From Anadara kagoshimensis (Eukaryota > Mollusca > Bivalvia > Arcoida > Arcidae), in contig CM037865.1 in NCBI GenBank assembly GCA_021292105.1, positions 20,787,428-20,851,427 of the forward strand: DNA of 64,000 bases. The letters are read 5' to 3'. Shown in pieces: positions 34,825 through 45,796 of this stretch. Within the stretch, counting starts at the first letter, position 1. Each line of letters opens with the position of its first letter. The notes below the pieces were generated by a model. That model ran no database searches. It was not told where the DNA came from and saw nothing but the letters and a program-made list of their open reading frames with translations. Made by a program: the position numbers and the translations under genes.

Positions 34825-34970
34825 TTTTTAAGGTTATGAAAACAAAATGTTTTACCTATTTTTTGTTAATTTTATTGTAATTGTTTTTACCTAAAGACAT
34901 TGGTAATGCCAATCTCTTTAAATTTTATTTTCAAGGTAAAGAAAACAAAATGTTTTAGCTACCATTTTAT
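34825..34970. repeat. imperfect duplication, about 105 bp apart
   Basis: AAGGTTATGAAAACAAAATG (near 34831) and AAGGTAAAGAAAACAAAATG (near 34935) with flanking CTTTAAAT(C)TTATTTT. Confidence 0.65.
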
Positions 34971-35628
34971 ATTTCCATAAAAAATTGTTTACTATATAAC
35001 AGACCTAAACTACATTAAAATTATTTCAAAACGTGTTGAAATTTCAAAATCCTTTTCTTGATTTTTTTAAAATCAATTAAGGCATGGCCTAAGCAAAATT
35101 TAAAACTTTTGCTAAAAGGGTTAAAAATCTGTTACTCAAATACCCACTATTTGAACTTTTTTTATACATTGCACATAAAACACCATTGATCAAATCCTCT
35201 ATACACTGATCCAAACTGCCAAAATAATAACTGCTTAGGAGCAAACTCCATTTTGCCTGCAAACTCAAAGTAAAAATTCATATGCTTAGAAAAAAACATT
35301 ACTGACAACAAATAGAGTCTGCAAATAATGAATAAAGTAACACTTTACATATAAATTTGAAGCAAAAGTTTAAGTTCATCATATGAAACATGTTAAAACA
35401 CAATTATTTATATCCAGTATAATTATTTACATTTACAATAATTTCGTTTCTATTAAACACCATTATGACTATGTTTGAGATATAAATCCCATTCATACAT
35501 TTGCCTTGCTTATGTGGCATCATCTATATGGCTATTCCAGTGAGTTTACATACATATCATAGGCAGCATTTTAATTTCTTTGAGCCTTAACAAAAAGTAA
35601 ATAATATTGAAAAATTAGAAAATGTAAA

Positions 35629-36515
35629 TACAGTTGACTCTCGTTATCTCGAACTCGACGAGGAAAACCAAAAAGTTCGACTTATCCGGAGTTCGAGATA
35701 ACCGATGTTAAAAACGGCAACAAAAGGGAAGTAACTCGTACACGCCTACCGGAAGTCGCTTCCGGTTTTGTCTTGTCAAACTGTATATTGCCGTTTTCTA
35801 CTATATCGTATGTATTCAATTAGGCATTTTGTTTTATAAGATTTTCTTTAATTACTCAAATCTGTCAATAACCAATTGTGCTATTGTTATTAGTCGACAA
35901 ATAGTGGAGTCCGCTTTGGTCTCCATACCAGTTTCGCTTTGTGTACTGTAATCAACCCAAGCTTCCGGTTGTATTGAGTAATGTTCTCATCACACGCTTT
36001 TCGGCAGCCATGTTCAGCTTGGCAGTAATTATAACACCTGTTAATCACCTTGAGGGTTTAATTTCTTATGCAAGGGATAATAATTAAGGGCTTAAGGAAA
36101 TCGGGAGGTCAGTGCAATGTTGTCATTTTAAAACACGAGGCCGACAGTCAAATATTTTATTTATGTCGGAATGTGTTTTTTCTACCAAAAAATTTGTAGG
36201 CGTTGACAAATTTGATTTTCCAAAATTTTTTGTTCGAGTTAACAAATTTAATTTTCCTAAATTTTTTTGTTCGAGTTAACAAATTTAATTTTCCTAAATT
36301 TTTTGTTCGAGTTAACGAGTGTAATTTTCCTAGGATTTTCATTCAAGGGGACGAAAATATTGTTCGACATATCCGATAATTCGAGATATCCGAGTTCGAG
36401 ATAACCGGAGTGATTTTGGTTTAATAAAGAACAACTCTGTTCGGACTTTTTAAAAAAGTTCGAGATATCCGGTAGTTCGAGATATCCGAGTTCGAGATAA
36501 CGAGATTCAACTGTA
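35629..36515. mobile_element. TIR family 3, pogo-like non-autonomous element
   Basis: 887 bp bounded by TACAGTTGACTCTCGTTATC and its complement GATAACGAGATTCAACTGTA. CAGTTGA(C)TCTCG...TCGAA termini flanked by TA are typical of pogo/Tigger-type transposons. No transposase is encoded, and the longest frame comes from an internal tandem repeat. A partial second copy lies at 41215-41473. Confidence 0.85.
36225..36345. repeat. tandem repeat inside the pogo-like element
   Basis: About three units of a roughly 40-bp sequence containing TTTTTTGTTCGAGTTAAC and AATTTAATTTTCCTAAA. Confidence 0.85.
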
Positions 36516-36528
36516 TTACATACTGAAC

Positions 36529-36783
36529 TACAGTAAACCTGTCATAGTGACCACCTCTCTATACACAACACTGGTCCATTAAGACAAGTGTTTAAAGGTC
36601 CCCTTGCTTTAAATTTCAATCAAGGGAAACCTCTACATAAAGACTACTTTTTCATTTTGACCAATGCTTTAGGTCCTTTTGCTTGAAATTTTGACCAAAG
36701 AAAACTATATATAAAGACCAACTGCCTACAAAATCTATTTTCTTTACTTCCATATTAGGTTTTTATATACAGGTTTCACTGTA
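36529..36783. mobile_element. TIR family 4 element
   Basis: Bounded by TACAGTAAACCTGTCATAGT and ACAGGTTTCACTGTA, with internal GACCACC and AAAGACCAAC. It starts 13 bp after the pogo-like element. Related copies are at 39120 and 60620. Confidence 0.8.
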
Positions 36784-36989
36784 TCTAGAAATGATGTCTA
36801 TCATGCTGTAACTTCCACCGTTATACAAATCAAACTAATCCTAAGACACTAGTGCACATTAATCAGTTTGCTCTCTGCAGTGGTAAAAGTTATAGCACTA
36901 TAAACACCATTTTTATGACAGTCCAATAGTTAAATGTCAAAAAAGCAGAAAACATCAATTTCAATGAGTAACAAAAAAGCTATGACAAT

Positions 36990-37140
36990 ACTCTTAAATC
37001 ACCTAAGATTTTCTCTCCCATAGATGACTAGAAGAACAAAACATATTTAAACAAAACATCTATAAAACAGCTATGATAATACTCCTAAATCACCAAGATT
37101 TTCTTTCTCACAGACAAACAGGAGAAAAAAACTTCTCTAA
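36990..37140. repeat. about 90-bp tandem duplication
   Basis: AGCTATGACAATACTCTTAA and AGCTATGATAATACTCCTAA each continue through ATCACC(TA)AGATTTTCT and a CA(T/C)AGA block. Confidence 0.8.
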
Positions 37141-37339
37141 AAACATCAATTGTAAAATCATTGTACAAAAAAATATTCATATAAATATGTGTCTATATGG
37201 CAAATTAATATGTCTCTCTGAATCAAAGATAGACATTTAACGTCGCTTCATTTAAGTCTGGCTTGTAAAGCAAAAATATATATATTATATAGCAAATATT
37301 TCCTTGTTTATGTTGCATATTTAAAAATAACTGCTAAAA

Positions 37340-37600
37340 TGGACATTATTCATTGGTTAAACCTTCATAAATTGTTTTAAAAAGTCTACTTTCATCAATT
37401 TATAAAGTTCATTTCATTAGTGCAAAACCATTAATAAATTTATTCACCATGAAAATAGTTTTTACTGATGTTGAACATTTAAAACAATTGTGAAATGAAC
37501 ATTTCTGTGGGTTAAATTATTTTTATAAATTGTTGAAAAAAAAGTCTATTTACTCCAACTTACAAAATGTATTTCACTAGTGCAAAATATAATCTCAAGC
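37340..37600. repeat. about 156-bp tandem duplication
   Basis: The shared order is GGTTAAA, TAAATTGTT, AAAAGTCTA(C/T)TT and ATTTCA(T/C)TAGTGCAAAA, in two units. Confidence 0.75.
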
Positions 37601-37624
37601 TCAAAAAATAGATATATTATATAA

Positions 37625-37935
37625 ACATGGACTTCAGAATTTTATTTAATCTTTTAAAGTGCATATTTCATCTCATTCAGAGGTCAAAATTCTGCATTAA
37701 AACCTCTAAAATGACAATACATTATGAAAACCAAGCTTATTTAAACATGTAAAAGTTCAAAAGACTTTATTTATAATATAAAATGAAGGAATCCTTACTG
37801 AACTTCAGAATTTTATTATTTTAATCTTTTATGGTGCTCATTTTAGTTCCTTTAGAGGTCTAAATTCTGCATTAAAGTCCCTAAAAAGAACATTACATCA
37901 TGAAAACAGCTCATTTAAACATGTAAATTCCCCAT
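37625..37935. repeat. about 175-bp tandem duplication
   Basis: Two units from ACTTCAGAATTTTATT through AGAGGTC(A/T)AAATTCTGCAT, CATTA(CATCA)TGAAAAC and ATTTAAACATGTAAA. A fragment (TTTAAACATGTAAA) recurs again near 37950. Confidence 0.85.
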
Positions 37936-38309
37936 ATATTCACGATATTTAAACATGTAAAATTCCCATAAGGGAATGTTTATTTCTCTACACAGATACA
38001 GGTATTCTATGTTAATCAAGAATATGCACTTCGATCTTTAGTTGTGTTTCTGTTCAAGAAAGTTAATAATACACATGCACTCCATTTCATTCAAAGGAGT
38101 ACATTTTGGATAAATGATAAGGGCCCTATTACAATTAGCACTGAAATTTGTACGTGCTAAAATTAATAAATTTACATTATTTCATTTCTATGAAAAATTA
38201 ACCCAATGAATACAAACATTTTCACAATTATTTGCCATTTTAACAACTTTTTATCACACTTGCAAACCTGATCAAAAAGTTTCAATAAATTTAATTTGTC
38301 TCAGCTTGT

Positions 38310-38322
38310 TGACCTTTGACCT
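38310..38322 (-). promoter_or_regulatory. perfect DR1 nuclear-receptor motif
   Basis: On the minus strand the sequence is AGGTCAAAGGTCA: two perfect AGGTCA half-sites with one-base spacing, the classic RXR/HNF4/COUP-TF binding arrangement. It lies in the candidate MAP3K7 3' UTR. Binding is untested and one site can occur by chance. Confidence 0.35.
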
Positions 38323-38469
38323 TTAATAGTTCAATAACACCTTATTACATTTTTTTCTCTCTTTAGTGAATATTTTTCTAAAGTCACTGACTTGGTTGTA
38401 ACACAACAAAAAATGCAAATATATTTTATGAGAAATCTATGGCCAATTCACTTGTAGACATCCTTTTAA

Positions 38470-38668
38470 CAAGAACCAATCAAGCAGCACCATCCATTCA
38501 AATGAACAAATCACACTACTATATCATCTATGACCAACAACCAATCAAACTGCATCATCTATGGACAACCAATCAAACTGCATCATCTATCAACAACAAA
38601 TCAAATGGCATTATCTAGGGACAACCAATCAGATTGTAGTATCACATTATTTTCTTTAACCAATAAAA
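38470..38668. repeat. 28-34 bp minisatellite, about 5 units
   Basis: Variants of ACAACCAATCAAACTGCATC plus ATCTATGG repeat near 38475, 38538, 38566, 38596 and 38632. It begins about 25 bases downstream of the MAP3K7 stop codon on the minus strand. Confidence 0.8.
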
Positions 38669-38691
38669 CTGTAGTATCCATTTTTCTTCTT

Positions 38692-38704
38692 CTATCTCCA
38701 TGAC
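38692..38704 (-). CDS. MAP3K7: MAP3K7 (TAK1) terminal coding segment, exon 4 of 4 seen
   Basis: The last 13 coding bases. The acceptor is a good pyrimidine tract with TTTGACAG (AG at 38705-38706). The first base completes the split codon left by the exon at 48092-48162 (AG+G, Arg), followed by Ser-Trp-Arg and a TAG stop at 38692-38694. The protein would end QQKR-SWR, close in length to vertebrate TAK1, which also ends a few residues after a QQQKR motif. The preceding intron is 9.4 kb. The tail itself is not conserved, so this exon rests on phase, splice signal and length. An unseen alternative last exon within the intron remains possible. Confidence 0.6.
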
Positions 38705-39119
38705 CTGTCAAAAAAAGAATATAAATAAATGATAAGTAATAATAAATAATAGACAAACAAAGTCCATTGTACTTATAACTTAATAAAAGTATATAAGTTA
38801 TATGACAAGTAAAGCCATTCTGTTATAAAACCATATCATTGAATAGAGAACATAATTTCTGTATGCAACTTTTATTGGTTACTTTTGGCTTTTACAGACT
38901 ATTTTATAGTCATCTTTGAAAATAAATCTTATCGGTCACTTTTGGCTTTTAAATCTATTTATAGCTATTCATTACTAGAATATTTGGATATAAAATTTTC
39001 CCCTTAAATTAGTAGAATCAGTAGTTATAAGGTTGGATTTGTGTCATTCATGACATAGTGACTGATGAAATCCAGATATATATAAGTTCTGATTCCTTAT
39101 AAAATTCCAGTTGACATAA

Positions 39120-39302
39120 ATGCAGTAAAACCTACTATGACGACCACCACAAATCAAGACCAACTGTCTAATGAGAAACATTGTTTAAAGGTCCCTTATT
39201 TAATATTTCAACTTAAAGGAACTTCTACATACAGATCACATGTCTATTAAGTTCATATTTCTCAAGTTCCATTTGTGGTCTTTATACAAAATGTATACAG
39301 TA
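39120..39302. mobile_element. TIR family 4 element
   Basis: TGCAGTAAAACCTACTATGA at the left and GTATACAGTA at the right, with internal GACCACCAC and GTGGTCTTTAT. It abuts the next element. Confidence 0.65.
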
Positions 39303-39485
39303 AAACCTTGATTCATCCCCACCATTTGTTCAGTCAAATTTTGGCATTATAAAGGGGTTTGGCGATAAGTTGGGGAAGGCGAATAAAGGAAAACATGAAG
39401 AAAATGTATTTTGGGACTTCAAAATAGTGTGGCGATAAGCGAGGTGACAAAGTTATCGAGGGGCATTATAATGAGGTTTACTGTA
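39296..39485. mobile_element. TIR family 2 element
   Basis: It starts ACAGTAAAACCTTGATTCAT and ends CATTATAATGAGGTTTACTG. It is an uninterrupted 190-bp copy of the family split at 28738. Confidence 0.8.
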
Positions 39486-40034
39486 TATGTTTTACTATAT
39501 ATTTTAATTTGCAGATGATTTCAAGCAAGCAAAGAAGAGTCCAAGGGTGGTCAATTAATATTTTATTTTGGACAATGGTTTCAGAATCATCATAAACAAT
39601 GTTCATTCAACTGTGAAATATAAATTTTAATTTTAAAACTCCAGATTCACAATAACCAGGGATTTTTATTTTATTACTCCACATTAACCAAATCTTTGGG
39701 GTAAAATTAAAATGCGGTAATTTCAGCTTTAGGAGCCACAAGTCTGTCTAATTAGATCAATGAAGAAGCAACCAAAGGGATGTTAGTTTTTAGCCTGAGA
39801 GTTTAAACATGTGAAGTTTATATATTGGTTACATTATCGTTACATTGAGAGAAGCGATTAAACCCATTAGTAGATCTATCCTAATCGCTCAATAACCAAT
39901 AAACGGGATTTCCCAAAAGACCAACCAAAAAATTTATTTCCAATATAATATGTCAATGGCCTAAATAATATACAGACCTTGAAAAGATATAGATATATAT
40001 ATGTGAAATTAATACAGAGAAAACAATTATCTGT
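39486..40034. other. interval without recognised gene
   Basis: Non-coding intronic sequence. A small hairpin (AGCGATTA ... TAATCGCT) lies at about 39853-39890. Confidence 0.45.
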
Positions 40035-40053
40035 TGAGAGAGAGAGAGAGAGT
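40035..40053. repeat. short (GA)n run
   Basis: About 9 GA units. Confidence 0.85.
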
Positions 40054-40157
40054 GGCCAGGTTGATTATCTGGGATTGAGACAGATATATGTGAAAATAAC
40101 ATTTGTATATATAAAATGTTTAACTGTCATTAAGAGTGGAATTGAATCATTGTCTTT

Positions 40158-40350
40158 AATGCCCCAGTCAGGATTCTTTCACTTAAATTGAGACTACCAG
40201 TTCTGGGATGATGGAGGAAACTGGAGTGCACAAAGAAATATATTGACAAGCAGCAAGTGAACTGACAAACTTTCTCACATAAGAATATGCCCCAGTGGCA
40301 TTGGAACCTAAGCTGTGAGAGGTACTGAGCAGGTTTGAGAGGTACTGAGC
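40158..40350 (-). mobile_element. SINE-B copy
   Basis: Reverse-strand landmarks: GCCCCAGTCAGGATTCTTTC (tail), CAGTTCTGGGATGATGGAGG, GTGAACTGACAAACTTTCTC and GGCATTGGAACCTAAGCTGT (B-box region). An 18-bp unit (GAGGTACTGAGCAGGTTT) is duplicated at the head. Confidence 0.8.
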
Positions 40351-40555
40351 AGGTTTTCTGAACATTCCTTGTGTGAAGGACTATTATGCATTTCAGTAAG
40401 CTTTTTTCATGTGATGCATTTATTTTTACTAAATGATTAGAGACATATTAATTATGTGTTTAATGATTATACTTATGTTTATCCACTGATATTTTTATCT
40501 ATGTTGATGATAATAATTATAATATCTATTTCTGTTTTATGGCTACTTCTATATA

Positions 40556-40777
40556 GCCAAACAACATTGACCTGTCTGCTTGACCTTTCATTAGGAATAT
40601 TCATATAGGAAAATCCACCCATTATATGGATAGTATTAGGTATTGAATTCAGTGTTCAGGTTTAGTGTTACTTCGTATGTAAACGAAATAAACATGTGCA
40701 TTCCCTATACATAAATAAAATCATTCATGATAGATATTTAAATTAAAGGTCAAACAGACAGGTCAAAGTTGTTTGCC
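40556..40777. mobile_element. hairpin element with 33-bp inverted ends
   Basis: The left arm 40556-40588 (CAAACAACATTGACCTGTCT...) matches the reverse complement of 40745-40777 at 30 of 33 positions. Each arm holds two TGACCT half-sites. It is non-coding. Confidence 0.8.
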
Positions 40778-41214
40778 TATACTTTATCTTTAACACTAAT
40801 TTTATTAGTTGCTTTATTTGTTTATTTGTTGTTTTCACTAATTGTCTGTAATTCTGTATTATATCTATCTGTATACCAATCAAATCAACCGTTATCTGAA
40901 TAACAACATAAACAATAATTTTATGTTTGTTTTCAACTTGTGAACATCAACAGACAATAAGTCATTTCTGACTTATCTGCACTTATTTTACTGAAATTCA
41001 ATAATAAACTACAAGAATGACATGAAGTAGAGTGGAGAAATGGTGTATTATGTCCTAGTCACCATTTCAGTTAAATCTCAACAAGAACTTGCTAAGTTCC
41101 TGACAGTAATTGAAATTAAATTTAGTAAAAGTTGTTTCTAAATGTTATTCATTAATTTTGATTTTCTAATAAATATTGTTTAAAATGTAATTAAATTTTA
41201 TCAATACATGTTTG
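40778..41214. other. interval without recognised gene
   Basis: AT-rich intronic sequence in which I see nothing to annotate. Confidence 0.5.
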
Positions 41215-41473
41215 GTCAATGTTAACGAAATTTTTAGGACTTAAGATTGTAGTTTAAGTTGACTGAAAATTTAAGTTTGAGTTAACAAGCACTTTATTTG
41301 TTGAATTTTCATTCCAGGGACTTAAAATTGGTTTGCCTTTTCCACAAATTTGAGATGTCCAAGTTTGAGATTACCAGAATAAAGAATAACTTATTCCAGA
41401 CTTTGTTTGACAAAGTTGGACTTCTCTGGAAATTTGAGATATCCATGTTATACAGCTCACAAGATTCCATTGT
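41215..41473. mobile_element. TIR family 3 (pogo-like), right end of a decayed copy
   Basis: It matches the right part of 35629-36515: GAGTTAACAA, TTTCATTCCAGGGAC, GAGATTACCAGAATAAAGAA, CAGACTTTGTTTGACAAAGT, and the terminal AAGATTCCATTGTA. Overlapping short frames here are not genes. Confidence 0.7.
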
Positions 41474-41689
41474 ATTTCATTTATGTAGATTTTGGTCATT
41501 TTTGGCATTGGTCAGTTCTGGGTCGAGAGTTGGAATACATATTTTGTATGCTTAGAACAAAAATACTATTATTAGACCAGATAGGGATGGTACTCAAGGT
41601 TGTGGACCGAGTCCTAGCAAGATTAATGATTATAATATGTGAACTACATTACATGCTACTGAAATCTGTCCAGTTGGATATTTATTGAT

Positions 41690-41880
41690 GTTTTAAGGCC
41701 CAGTCAAGAATATTTCACTTATACTGAGATGACACCAACCACAGGTGACAGAATTTATTACCTTTTGAGCAATCTGCAGGGAGGGTTTACTGCTCAAGAA
41801 TTTTAGCATGTTAAGTGTGTCAAGCTTACAGTGACATGGGACATTGGTTTTGAAGGTCTCTTCTGAGAATCTCTGCAGAG
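41690..41880 (-). mobile_element. SINE-A copy, head missing
   Basis: Reverse-strand landmarks: GCCCAGTCAAGAATATTTCA (tail), GAGATGACACCAACCACAGG, GTGTCAAGCTTACAGTGACA and GAAGGTCTCTTCTGAGA. Confidence 0.7.
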
Positions 41881-42398
41881 TTATAATTGACAAATTAGAC
41901 TCGAATTTCCTTAAAATGGCAGTGATTAATGTTAAACTAAAACTAAATCCATGCATTAAAAACAAGGCACTTAAAATAATATACTAGTTAATGAAAGACT
42001 AGATTTGTAGGTGTGATGTAACTTATTTTCTTAATAATATTTACAGGATTTATTGTTGTCTCCATGGATACCATAACAACACTAAATATCAGGTAATTAG
42101 GGTGAATTAGTAGTTACACTGACTTGGTTCTTCTATTTGTTTTAGATTTCTCGGTTAATGATTACTCTGAGGATATAAGGATATGATTATCCCCACTCAT
42201 ATAATTAACACTTTAGAGACCAATAATGGCAAATATTCTATAAAAATCACCAATTATAGAAAAACTCAAATAGTGAACAAGAAACATAAATTGGAAAAAA
42301 GTGGGAGTCTTTGTAAAGAAAAAGGAAAAAATTTGTCATGTGGGAGATTAAATTTGAAAAAATGGAACAAATTGTAGAAAAGATTGAATATTGAGAGA

Positions 42399-42399
42399 A

Positions 42400-42434
<35 letters not shown>

Positions 42435-42564
42435 TCTAAAGATTGATCTATATGGGATAATTTTCCAAAAGCATGTGAGTGAGTGTATTAATGTTTAAAA
42501 ATAATTACCAGAATGGCTGAAAATATTTGTTGTTTCATGGAGAGAGAAAGAGAGAGAGAGAGGG
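42399..42564. repeat. two (GA)n microsatellites
   Basis: GA-rich runs at about 42399-42434 and 42540-42564, about 100 bp apart and probably from one ancestral tract. Confidence 0.85.
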
Positions 42565-43218
42565 TGAGAAAAAGACTACTGTAAAGTTTTTTTTCAACAG
42601 TGTTCTAATTTGTGTCACTTATTTCGTGGTTGTTTGTTTTGCACAATTAATACAATGCGAAAATTAAATTATGCTTATTGTTTTACTGTGCATATTTTAA
42701 AAAAAATGTGGAAATGTCTGAATTTCATATACCACTAAAATAAATATATGCAAATTTCAATACGTTTACAGAATTATGAGAGAGGGATATTTAAATCACT
42801 GAAATTCTAAAGAATGGGGGGATTTTCAGAAAGCAAGTCATGCAGTATTGTGAGTGCATTAATGTTAAAGCTATATCAGCATGACTATGATATTTGTAGA
42901 GAGAGTAAGAGAAAATCACTGAAATTTCTATATGGTGACAATCGACTGAAGGAGAAGATTTCTTATATTATTGGATATATTTGTATAAGTTGTAAAACTT
43001 TATTATCATAAGCTAAGTTGCCTTGGTTACGTGTCAATTAACTCATACTCCTGTACCTTAAGATTTAGATGTAGTTTTGTCAAGTTTCAGTCTAGCAGAG
43101 TTGTCAGTACTCTTACATAATTTAATACTATTTCACATAAATGATTTATCATTGGAATATATAGACAAGTGGTCAAACCAGTAAAAAACAGAAATAATTA
43201 ATGGAATATTTTAGTAAA

Positions 43219-43450
43219 GCTATGTTTCCATTCCTGGTAGCCAAAATCACCATTGGCTACTCATTTTTGTGAAATTCTTTCAAAAAGTAACCTATTTTAA
43301 CACATTTGTGAAAAATTACTTTAAAAAGTACTATATTTTCACAAATTTTGGAAATTTGGCTAAAACAATTTTAAAATTAATATTGTATTTCCATCCCAAA
43401 GCAAAAAACACCAATAGCTACTAAATTCTGAGAAATTCTTTTTTATTATT
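43219..43450. mobile_element. TIR family 6 element, with a second partial copy
   Basis: Starts CTATGTTTCCATTCCTGGTA and includes TCAAAAAGTAACCTATTTTA and CACAAATTTTGGAAATTTGG. At about 43388 a second start (TATTTCCATCCCAAAGC) begins a nested or tandem copy that runs into a T-rich tract. Confidence 0.75.
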
Positions 43451-43511
43451 ATTATAATCTTTTTTTTTGTTTTTTTTTTGCACTACAACATTATTAAGAA
43501 ATCATCATCAT

Positions 43512-44680
43512 AACAAGAGGCCCATGGGCCTTAACGCTCACCTGATGAAGAGTACATATCTTATGCAGAGGTTCAATGGCCAATGACATTAATAAAAGAG
43601 AATATCAAAATTTTCAGCAGTAAGGGCCAATAATATGCAAGTATTTTTGCAAATTATTTATAATAATTATTATATAAGTATGCTATATATAACATATTTA
43701 AAGTCTAGCTACAATATATTATTTATAAACAGCTAAAACATCTGTATATTAATATGTGCATTAGGCCAATACCTACAATATTCCAATATACATGCCTATA
43801 CAAAGAGTTTATAGTTTTTGAGATAATTAACCATTTAAGTATTCGTTTGCATCTATGACCTTGACCTTTGAACCTATGACCTTCATTCATATATCAAAAT
43901 GATCGATAGGCCAATACCTACAATATTCTAATATACATGCCTATACAAAAAGTTTATAGTTTCTGAGATAATTAACCATTTAAGTATTAGTTTGCATCTA
44001 TGACCTTGACCTTTGAACCTATGAACTTCATTCATATATCAAAATGATCGTTGTGCAAATGCCTACAATATTCTAATATACATGCCTATACAAAATGTTT
44101 ATAGTTTTTGAGATAATTAACCATTTAAATATTCGTTCGCAGCTATGACCTTGACCTTTGAACCTATGACCTTCATTCATATATCAAAATGATCGTTAGG
44201 CCAATACATAAAATATTCCAATATACATGCCTATACAAAAAGTTAATAGTTTTCAAGATATATTGACAAATACATAATTTTTAGCAATTTCCCCACTCAG
44301 CACCTTACCATTTCCCCATTTTGAGCCCCATGGCTACCATTTGTGCAAATCTGAAACTAGATGACCTAAGGATGTTATATATGAAATAAATAAGGTATAT
44401 GTCTTGTAGATTCAGAGGAGAAGATTTTTAAAGTTTTTCACTATTTCCCCCCTTATGGGGCCCCAAGGGGACATAACTCCTTCATTTGTGCAAATCTGAG
44501 AGGGCTTCACCCAGGCATGATGGTTACCAAGTTTCATTAAATTTGGCCCAGTGGTTTTGGAGGAGAAGATTAAAATGTAAAAAGTTTACGCACGACGGAC
44601 GACGGACGACGGACGACGCACGACGGACGAAGATGGATAGCAATAGCTCATCTGAGCTTTCAGCTCAGGTGAGCTAAAAA
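43512..44680. mobile_element. long bivalve-type repeat with CTCACCTGA ends
   Basis: About 1.17 kb running from AACAAGAGGCCCATGGGCCT (followed by GCTCACCTGATGA) to TCATCTGAGC...TCAGGTGAGCTAAAAA. The ends share the inverted word GCTCACCTGA. It includes a 145-bp tandem block (43764-44260) and a GACGGAC heptamer run (about 44590-44632). I recognise this from bivalve genomes as a common interspersed repeat but cannot place it in a transposon superfamily. It encodes no protein. Confidence 0.75.
43764..44260. repeat. 145-bp tandem units, about 3.4 copies
   Basis: Units start at about 43764, 43909, 44054 and 44199 (GGCCAATACCTACAATATTC). Each full unit contains CTATGACCTTGACCTTTGAA followed by CCTATGACC or a one-base variant, that is, four clustered nuclear-receptor-type half-sites. 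Confidence 0.95.
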
Positions 44681-44889
44681 TGTCAGGTGGCTTAAATTTA
44701 TAACATACTGGTAAATTAAATGGATTTTCAATGTAACATACAGATGTAGATGTAAACAAATAAAGCATCTAAAAGGGTGTTTAACTTGTTGTAAAATTAA
44801 TTAAGAGGATAAAGAGAGGAGATTCTATAATATAATGCAGATTTCTAACTTTGTATTCAGTGAAAATTGAGGCTAAGTGGTTAAGTAAT

Positions 44890-45050
44890 TTAAAGCATAT
44901 GCTATTTATAGATCGCAGCACAAATCACAGCCTAAGCTCAAATTCCACTTGTTCAAATTATCACACTACTTGTCAAAGGGAACTTTGTTACAAGATCTTT
45001 TTGTGAGAAAGTTTGTAATTGAGGCCCCAAGGTGTGACCATTATAATCTG
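44890..45050 (+). mobile_element. SINE-B copy, diverged
   Basis: ATAGATCGCAGCACAAATCACAGCC, CTCAAATTCCACTTG (B-box region) and GTGAGAAAGTTTGTAATTGA. The tail is absent. Confidence 0.6.
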
Positions 45051-45615
45051 AATGTATAAATAAACATGTAACATGTAATGCGAGTTTGTCCATTCATATT
45101 TGTGGACATGAAATTAATAAGGAAACTAAATTTGAATTCTAGAAGGGCTGGGTGATACAGACATGCCATGATATGACATGTATTGCGATACACTGTAGGA
45201 GATATGATATGTATCACGATATATCCATTATACATGCATGCATAAGACACTTTCAATTAAATCTTTAAATCACATTAAACAATTATTCTTGGTTCTCAAC
45301 CATGTGACATCAAAAATGACATAATTTACATATATCATATTTTGTGGCTATCTGCCTATTAATTTTATATACAGGATATCTGAAACTCCTCTAGACATCC
45401 AACTTCAAGTTGAAGGCATAATGTCAAATTCATAGTGCTGATGATAGATGTATTGATTTTTCAGGGCTTGTACCAATATGTATATTATAGTTCTATCAAT
45501 TTTAATTGTAAAAAGGGAGGGAAATTATAGTTGTCTGATCTATAGCCTGACGTGTAACCCTAGTTGAGTCATATTACATTGAGATTACCCATTGTAGCTT
45601 AAACTGGTGAATATA
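45051..45615. other. interval without recognised gene
   Basis: Intronic sequence. A block at 45149-45240 (GGGTGATACAG...GTATTGCGATACA...GTATCACGATATA) is internally repetitive and palindromic in part. Confidence 0.45.
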
Positions 45616-45788
45616 CTATGTTTCCATTCCTGGTAGCCAAAATCGCCATGGGCTACTAATTTCTGAGGAATTCTTTCAAAAAGTAACCTATTTTAGCAAA
45701 TTTGTGGAAAAATACTTTAAAAAGGACTATATTTTCACAAATTTTGGAAATTTGGCTACTAATTATTTCAAATTTGTGGAAACCTAGA
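45616..45788. mobile_element. TIR family 6 element
   Basis: 173 bp from ACTATGTTTCCATTCCTGGT to ATTTGTGGAAACCTAG. The ends are inverted (GTTTCCA/TGGAAAC). This is the best-preserved copy of the family. Confidence 0.75.
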
Positions 45789-45796
45789 ATATAAAT

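Larger units (their letters stand above)
33000..38691 (-). other. MAP3K7: candidate 3' UTR of MAP3K7
   Basis: This sequence follows the MAP3K7 stop codon (38692-38694) on the minus strand without a recognisable splice site. The likely end is an AATAAA (minus strand, 33028-33023). Compared with the flanks it is poor in SINEs but holds several local tandem duplications, two pogo-like elements (35629-36515, 36529-36783) and a dispersed repeat at 33835-33990. The length of about 5.7 kb is an inference. Earlier TTTATT/AATAAA signals, for example near 37440, would give a shorter UTR. Confidence 0.45.
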
